Source: Hemerocallis citrina (lineage: Eukaryota > Streptophyta > Magnoliopsida > Asparagales > Asphodelaceae). Taken from it: a stretch of DNA of 64,000 nt. The DNA lies in contig CM030359.1 in NCBI GenBank assembly GCA_017893485.1, positions 27,611,750 to 27,675,749 of the forward strand, given 5' to 3'. Made by a program: the position numbers and the translations under genes. A model generated the notes under the pieces. It was not told the origin of the DNA, ran no database searches, and worked only from the letters and a program-made list of their open reading frames with translations. Shown here one piece after another: positions 58,273 to 64,000 of this stretch (the first letter of the stretch is position 1; the number at the start of each line of letters is the position of its first letter).

Positions 58273-58863
58273 TGATATGGCTAAAAATGGGATTAAATCG
58301 GAACTGCCCAAATCGGGCGTGAATCTTAAAGCCTAAGGGCAAAATGGTAATTTCACTCCACAAACGGGCTGAAGTCGGTCCTGGGTCTTTTTCCCAAAGA
58401 CCCAATAACTCACGAACGGATCCATCTCGACTGGGTGCGGGTTCCAACCCGCAGCAAGCCCAACCCAGCAGGATAGAATTAGGGTTTCTAATTAATCCTA
58501 ATCAACGGCCCTGATTAGTATCTATCCTTTCACTAGGAATTAGGGATTACATTCCTAATCTGTTCCTAGGGATTACATTCCTAATTTGATCCCAAAGGCG
58601 GCTATAAATACCCCCCATCCACCACCATTAAGAGGTAATCAATCTTTTGCCAGTTTACGCTCTCTCATAATCTTTTCTGGTTATTGACTTGAGCATCGGA
58701 GGGTGCATTGCCGGGATCAATCCCGGTGTCTCGCACTTTTTGCAGGTGAGCAGCGGGAGTCAACGGTCAAACTCTGGTGGAAAGGTTCCAGGTTTGCTAT
58801 TCGGTTTCCCTAAGAATCTACAAATACTATCTGTTTGTCCCCACACCAGATTTAGCGGTAACA
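58273..58863 (+). mobile_element. Tat element, 3' LTR
   Basis: 591 bp, same length as the 5' LTR, TGATATGGCT...GCGGTAACA, followed by AATTA (58864-58868), the same 5 bases as at 27495-27499. Confidence 0.95.
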
Positions 58864-58868
58864 AATTA

Positions 58869-58979
58869 CTTGTTCATGTTATAAAGAAAAAAAAATTAGA
58901 AAAAATGCATATGAATTTGTACGGTGCAAAACATTTGCAAAATCAACAAACTCTATATTTAAGAATTCAGGATGTTACA
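58869..58979 (-). mobile_element. Tekay-type solo LTR, part 2
   Basis: Remainder of the LTR begun at 24548; ends AGAATTCAGGATGTTACA and is followed by AATCC at 58980-58984, matching 24543-24547. Confidence 0.9.
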
Positions 58980-59020
58980 AATCCACTTCCGCTATTTTTT
59001 CCCCGGAGAACTAGAACTTT

Positions 59021-59868
59021 TTGTCGTACTAGGCCACTTTTTGAGAAATATTTGTGATTATGGGCCAATTTTGAAACTATTAGCGCTTGTGGGCTACTTG
59101 GTGCCACGTCAGCAGCGGTCGCTATTCTCATTAGCGACATGTTCCATTTAGAGGTATAGCGGCCTCTATTTTAAAAAAAATTAAAATTTTTGTTCACTGT
59201 CGTTATTCATATTAGTGACCAAAGCATATATGAAGTCACTAATGAGTTTAGCGACCTTCAATGAACTGTATTCCAACACTTAGTAAAATCTAGAGAGATC
59301 TTGCTCTCTGAAAAAATAACAATTAATTTAATTTTGAAACTGAGGTTGCTATTCGGAATAGCTAAGGTCGCTATTCCGAATAGATTTCTTAGTTGTGTGA
59401 CTATTTTGCAAATTTTACAAAGAACAAGGAGATTGAGTTTCCTACTGAGGTCACTATTGACCTTAGTTGGATGATTATTTTGCAAATCTTACAGAGAGCA
59501 AGGAGATTTAGTCTTCTACTGAGGTCGCTATTTGGACTAGCGACCTCAGTTTCAATTTTTTTCGCAATATAGCAAAAATTTCTAAAAATCGCTAAATGTC
59601 TCAATACATTCATTTGAGATCGCTAAACCGATTAACAACCTCATATATATACTTCGGTCACTAGTGGGTATAGCAACAACAAACAAAAAATTTAAAATAT
59701 TTTAAAACATAAGCCGTTATTCTCATTAGCGGTCTCTTCACTTGGAAAGTCACTAATGAGAATAGCGGTCATTGCTGATGTGGCACTAAATAGCCCACGA
59801 GTGCTAACAGTTTCGAAACGAAACCTATCCATAATCGCAAATATTTTGAAAAAAGTGGCCTAGACACT
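59021..59868. mobile_element. Foldback element 1 with hairpin-module array
   Basis: Terminal inverted repeats of about 110 bp: left CTAGGCCACTTTTTGAGAAA onward, right the complement of CTAGGCCACTTTTTTCAAAA, continuing through GTGGGCTA and GTGCCAC.TCAGCA. The interior holds about ten imperfect dyads of the form GGTCGCTATTnnnnnTAGCGACC, for example at 59117-59140, 59197-59220, 59232-59259, 59340-59382 and 59515-59549. A segment with TTTGCAAAT.TTACA and AAGGAGATT is duplicated at 59405 and 59478. No ORF and no clear TSD. Confidence 0.7.
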
Positions 59869-59880
59869 CTCTCTCCTCAC

Positions 59881-60495
59881 GCGATCTTGCTTGGGCATTA
59901 ACGCGTGTAGCAAAATGCTATTTAAAAGGAGGAAGTTTTCATCTCCCTGGCAATGTGGGACTAATGCCCACACTCTTTATTCTTCATTTTTATTTTTTGT
60001 TTGTTTTGGGTTTTTATGGTTTTTTTATAATTTTTTTTTGTGTGGTTCTTTTGGTTTAATTTAATTATTAATATAACTGAGTTAACCAGAAAATTAAACT
60101 TTAATTTGTTTTTTTTTAAACTTGAGTGTTAGTTTTTTTTTTAAACTTAAGATTAAGATTAAAATTAATTAATGTCCGAATTAATTAAGATTAATTACAT
60201 ATAAAACCAAAAGTTAAAAAATTATTCTCGCTACAATATTCTTACAACTTAAAAAAAACTATTTTTTCCTGAAAAATTATTTCTGCTACTGTAAATTTAC
60301 ATCCAACTAAACCATTTGTTCAGAAGTCATTTTCACAAATTTCTTTTCTTTACAGTAGTCTTACAACTTTGAAATAGACCGAACACCCTTGAAGCCAAAC
60401 ATTTTACTTTCTTCATTTCATGACACGCAAGGGGTCTAATGTAAAATCAAGGTCATATAATGGGTGTGTCCTAAAGTTTCTCAGTAAAAAAAAGG
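59881..60495. other. AT-rich spacer
   Basis: Between the two foldback elements; T- and A-runs, no gene recognised. Confidence 0.5.
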
Positions 60496-62107
60496 AGAAA
60501 ATTTTTCCGTACTAAACCACTTTTTGAAAATATTTAGATTAAGGCTGGCAATTGGTCTGAACCCGACCCGAGCCCGATTAAGTCCGACCCGATTTTAGTA
60601 GAATACGGGCCTAAATTTGTTGAAAATTTTCGGACCCGGGCTCAACAATTGAGCCCGAATTAATTTTCGGGCCGGGTTCGGGCTTGTATAGGTCCGATCC
60701 AAACCCGACCCGGATTAATTAGTCTCAAAACTAGTTAATCTCAAAACTTATAATTCACCGTTTAATTTCTCAATTGACTTAATTAATTAGTCTTAATTAG
60801 TCTCAATTGACTTAATTGATTACACAGTTCTCAATTAATCCGTTTAAAGAAACCCATTTCTCAAAAGACTTAATTGATTACACAGTTCTCAATTAATCCG
60901 TTTAAATTGATTACACAGTTCTCAATTGACTTAATTGATTACACAATTCTCAATTCCCCAAATTAAAAGCACAGTTCAATTTCCCAAATTAATTACACAG
61001 TTCAATTCCCCAAATTAAAAGCAGATTGGTTTAATTTCCCCCAAATTAATTACATGCATGTTCGGTTTTAAAGTGACAAAATCGGGCCGGGCTTGGGTTT
61101 TTTGGTTTTATTCGGGCCCGGGCTTGGGCCTCATTTTAATAGTCCGATTGAAAATCGGGCCGGGTATGGGCCTTAGAAAAAAATTCGGGCTCGGGCTCGG
61201 ATTTGTGTAAGTCCGGCCCAAGCCCGACCCGTTGACAGCCTTAATTTAGATCTAGCCCACTTTCAAAAATATTTACCCAACTGACCCAATTTTGGGCACG
61301 TCAGTTTTAACCATTATTAGAAATAACGGTATAGGTTAATATCATGCCGTTCTTAAAAAAAAAGTATCAGTTTAAACATTTTTTAGCATGCCGATGTTTG
61401 AAAAAACGGCATCAGTATATTTCTTATACAAGTGTGAACCTTTTGAGTTGAAAAAAATTTTCAAGTGTTGAAACAACTTATAAATAATGTCGTTATCACC
61501 AAGAACGACATTAGCATTACTGATGCCGTTGTTGAAAATAACGACATCAATTATAATACTCATTAAACTCTCTTCTTCCACAATCGTTATTCCAAACAAC
61601 GACATGAGATAAATGTTGTTGTTCTTAGAATCGGCAACAACAGTTCATAAAAATAGATTAGCCAAGTATAATTAATAAAATGAACTGTTGTCGCTGTTCC
61701 AAACAACGACATCTGTTATCCCTAACAATGAATATTATAACTGATGTCGTTTTTCCTAATAACGTCATTTGTAATACTGTTGCCGATGTTCCAAACAACG
61801 ACATCAGCTATAGAATTTTTTCACAATTGTATTTTTTTTTCAAGTCGGAGAAAGTACACGATTGAGAATAAGTTAACTGAAGTCGTTACTCCAAATAGCA
61901 GCATGCAATTTTTTTTATAACAGATGTAGCTATTGAAAACAACGACATGGTATTAACTTATGTCTTTATTTCCAATAACAGTTAATACTGACGTGTCCAA
62001 AACTGATTCAGTTGACTAAACGTTTTCGAAAGTGGATCAGATCGTTCAATATTTTCAAAAAGTGGCTCAATATTTTCAAAAAGTGGGTCAGTACGGAAAA
62101 AAAATTC
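60496..62107. mobile_element. Foldback element 2 with hairpin-module array
   Basis: Left arm TTTTTCCGTACTAAACCAC then TTTTTGAAAATATTT, and, after an inserted hAT element, CCCACTTTCAAAAATATTTA and CACGTCAGT; the right arm is the complement with the same order and ends near 62107. The interior has about ten dyads of the form GATGTCGTTnnnnnAACGACATC (61388-61412, 61486-61512, 61521-61549, 61581-61606, 61684-61716, 61741-61771, 61777-61808, 61921-61950 and others). The arms resemble those of element 1 while the dyad sequence differs. No ORF; TSD not resolved. Confidence 0.7.
60540..61243. mobile_element. Non-autonomous hAT element with perfect 8-bp TSD
   Basis: 704 bp, TAAGGCTGGCAA at the left and TTGACAGCCTTA at the right, flanked by ATTTAGAT at 60532-60539 and 61244-61251. 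Both ends carry CCCGACCC/GGGCCGGG-rich subterminal stretches like the larger hAT element at 17150-17470. The middle has several repeats of CACAGTTCTCAATT and no transposase. Confidence 0.92.
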
Positions 62108-62386
62108 CAAAAATGATTACTCACTTGAAAATAGGCTTTAAATTTCTATTGAAAAGATAAAGAAAAAGGAAAAGAAATGATACCCAAAAAAAAAAAATAA
62201 CCATCCTTCTTCGAAAGCGAAATCATTGAGCACAACAGCACCTACAAACTGCATGATCCCTTGCATGAAGTGGCACAATTGTCCTTGGATGGCGAATGCT
62301 ATGCTTTGTTTTTGGTTTTTTCGAGTAAAGACTACAAAAAACTGGAGACCTTCCTTTAGCCATTCAAGCCCTTATCATCTGAGCTC
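62108..62386. other. Spacer with possible gene debris
   Basis: From about 62220 the base composition becomes gene-like and leads into the NLR-like fragment, but no domain was recognised before 62387. Confidence 0.4.
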
Positions 62387-62554
62387 AGTGGTGAGTACTA
62401 TGCATTTTCTGGTGATAAATCTGTGAATAGCATTCCAAACACTGTTCGACATTTATTTTCAGAAACAGATGATCTAGAGAAGTTGAACATCATGGACATT
62501 TTGAAAAACTTGCGCTCTCTCCGCTTGGCTTACAGATGGTGTCGTCCTAATTAA
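62387..62554 (+). pseudogene. NLR-like (NB-ARC/LRR junction) gene fragment
   Basis: Reads SGEYYAFSGDKSVNSIPNTV, then RHLFSETDDLEKL and ILKNLRSLRLAYR before a TAA. The pattern IPNTVRHL...LKNLRSL is typical of the start of leucine-rich repeats in plant NLR proteins. Only about 55 codons remain, with no P-loop or other NB-ARC motif, so this is a fragment; assignment is from pattern recognition only. Confidence 0.5.
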
Positions 62555-62575
62555 TGCGCCTGCTCATTTCTCTGG

Positions 62576-62665
62576 TTGGAGGGGAGGGGAGGGGAGGGGA
62601 GGGGAGGGGTTTTTTAAAACTTTTGATGTTTGGTTCATTTTTTAGGAGGGGAGGGGAGAGAAATG
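62576..62665. repeat. GGGGA-rich tract
   Basis: About six GGGGA pentamers at 62579-62609 and a second block GGAGGGGAGGGGAG at 62645-62658, linked by GTTTGGTTCATTTTTTA. Inverted relatives occur at 63762-63880. Potential G-quadruplex. Confidence 0.75.
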
Positions 62666-62813
62666 GGGGGTGCAACACCCCTCCTGAGCCAATTTTGACT
62701 CTCCTCCAATATTGGGGGATTTGGAGGGGAGAAAAATTATGTCTAATTTTTTAATATGAATGGACTAAATTGCCCCTTTAGTTAGTTCTCTTTGATATTT
62801 TCCCTTTTAGTTA

Positions 62814-63104
62814 GTTCTCGTCGGGAAATCTTTGGTTAGCATGTACACTAGGTTTGGTCGGCTGGAAGAGGCATGCAAAGCTTTTGAGATTCTATTCTAT
62901 GAGAATTTGATCGCTTACAATGTGACTGTAGATGGCTATGGCAAGAACTCGGATTCAGAAGAGGCATTTCAACTCTTCAATCACAGTGACAGCATGGCTA
63001 TTGGAATAAGTTCTTTTACATTCGCTAGTCTTTTGAGTGCAGCTGCGAGCATTGGAGCACTGTACAATGGCCAGCAATTGCATGCCCAATTACTAAAGGC
63101 ATGA
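62814..63104 (+). pseudogene. Pentatricopeptide-repeat (PPR) protein fragment
   Basis: Encodes KSLVSMYTRFGRLEEACKAF, then NLIAYNVTVDGYGKN, EEAFQLF, and GISSFTFASLLSAAASIGAL with GQQLHAQLLKA before a TGA at 63102. This is two to three PPR motifs of the PLS type found in organelle RNA-binding proteins. From memory the phrase FTFASLLS..A..G....G.Q.H resembles the embryo-defective PPR group around Arabidopsis EMB2261, which would need a search. Frame continues weakly past the stop (FGSDRSIGNA). No N-terminal targeting part and no E/DYW end: a gene fragment. Confidence 0.8.
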
Positions 63105-63761
63105 TTTGGGTCTGATCGATCCATAGGGAATGCTCGAGTGGCTCAAAGAAAACTTTCAAATGTGTTTGATACACACCTGCCTTCATTTCTTTTGCGACAG
63201 TTTTTTTTTATAAAAAGAAACCTGTATGCTACAGAAAGTACTTAAAAGAAACTCCTTTTAAATCTCAATGTCTTTAATAACACTACAAAATATAGTTTGG
63301 ACTAGAATTTAATGGCAGTACAGTTTTCTCCATAATGGCTTACATAATCTCCCTAGAAAAGTGGCAGTGTGGCATGCTTCACCCCTTACATAATCTCCCT
63401 AATTTTGAGAAGATCACGTACAGGATCTGCTTATGTTGTCTGCTCCAAATCTACAGGTTATGCTTTCCTCTTATATGCATCCTGTTGTGCATATGCACTG
63501 TAAGATCTTCACAATTTATAATAACCTTCAGATCTTAAGTTGTGAATGTCGTTCCATCACCAATCTTTACTCTAATTGCGTCTTCTACTTCATTTCTGAT
63601 ACGAGAAGTTTCTTCTGAAGGGTTAAGGGAGGATGCAACACAGTAACTTGTTCCAAAGATTAGTTCGATTTGACATATCGATCATCTTGTGAAGGGTATA
63701 AAAATAATTTTATTATAAAATCCATTCCCTCATCTTGTGAACCAAACAATAAGATAATTAT
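63105..63761. other. AT-rich stretch without recognised gene
   Basis: Short open frames only. It could include decayed downstream PPR sequence up to about 63170. Confidence 0.45.
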
Positions 63762-63880
63762 TTTCCCTCCCCTCCCCTCCTTTGAACCAAACAGAGTCTT
63801 CATTAAATCCCTCCTCTCCCTTTCCCTCCCCTCCATTAAAATCCCTCCCCTCCCCTCCCCTCCTCTGAACTAAACAGAGC
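63762..63880. repeat. CCCCT-rich tract, inverted relative of 62576-62665
   Basis: CCCTCCCCTCCCCTCC blocks at 63765 and 63846 alternate with TTGAACCAAACAGAG and CTGAACTAAACAGAG, the complement of the GTTTGGTTC phrase on the left. It ends AACAGAGCCTAAAG. Confidence 0.75.
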
Positions 63881-64000
63881 CTAAAGAAGTTGTTGAATAA
63901 TTAAAAAGCATGCATCCGTGTTCTGTGTGTGTTGGGAATGTCTTACTACTTGGTGGCCTAAAGCATCTCTGCAGGTACGTATCTGCAAATAAAATCCGAA

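Overview
The window is nuclear DNA of a flowering plant (probably a eudicot, which cannot be fixed from sequence alone). It is an intergenic retrotransposon thicket: nearly everything recognisable is a transposable element or a relic, and no intact host gene, tRNA, rRNA or CRISPR array was seen. Evidence for a plant genome is the presence of chromodomain-bearing Ty3/gypsy elements of the Tekay/Del type, a Tat-lineage gypsy element with two RNase H domains and an antisense gene, a SIRE/Maximus-like copia LTR, hAT and Helitron elements, RTE and L1-type LINEs, and a pentatricopeptide-repeat gene fragment.

Layout. 1-2252: tail of a copia element that begins outside the window, ending in a 1.32-kb LTR. 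2253-3119: L1-type LINE reverse transcriptase relic (minus strand), cut on the left by the copia LTR and on the right by a gypsy LTR. 3120 to about 14735: an old minus-strand Tekay-type element (Tekay-1) with two strongly diverged long LTRs, a decayed gag-pol and two candidate introns in gag. About 14735-17470: minus-strand hAT transposon, C-terminally deleted. 18127-20049: two head-to-tail Helitron-like elements, one hosting a Mutator-type MITE. 20297-21433: RTE LINE relic. 21603-21732 and 22181-22586: two very short Helitrons. 22954-23877: Tekay-type LTR remnant.

24548-58979 is one nested insertion resolved by perfect 5-bp target duplications. A minus-strand Tekay-type solo LTR (TSD AATCC) was entered by a Tat-lineage element at 27500-58863 (TSD AATTA). 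That element was in turn entered by a 1.5-kb solo LTR at 32069-33598 (TSD ATAAC, in RNase H), a 5.4-kb solo LTR at 33956-39377 (TSD AGATG, in the second RNase H) and a young full-length Tekay-type element (Tekay-2) at 46359-57055 (TSD CTCGT, in a 3' repeat). Between integrase and the 3' LTR the Tat element carries tandem repeats and a four-exon antisense gene (45812 to 42728) with its own TATA box and poly(A) signal. Tekay-2 has nearly identical LTRs but, in place of gag, a 141-codon acidic coiled-coil ORF.

59021-62107 holds two foldback elements with related long terminal inverted repeats, each filled with an array of about ten short dyad-symmetric (hairpin-forming) modules; a non-autonomous hAT element with a perfect 8-bp TSD sits in the left arm of the second. 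62387-63104 contains NLR-like and PPR gene fragments beside inverted GGGGA-rich tracts. Unusual candidates for follow-up are the hairpin-array elements, the gag-less young retrotransposon, the spliced antisense gene and the intron-bearing gag.
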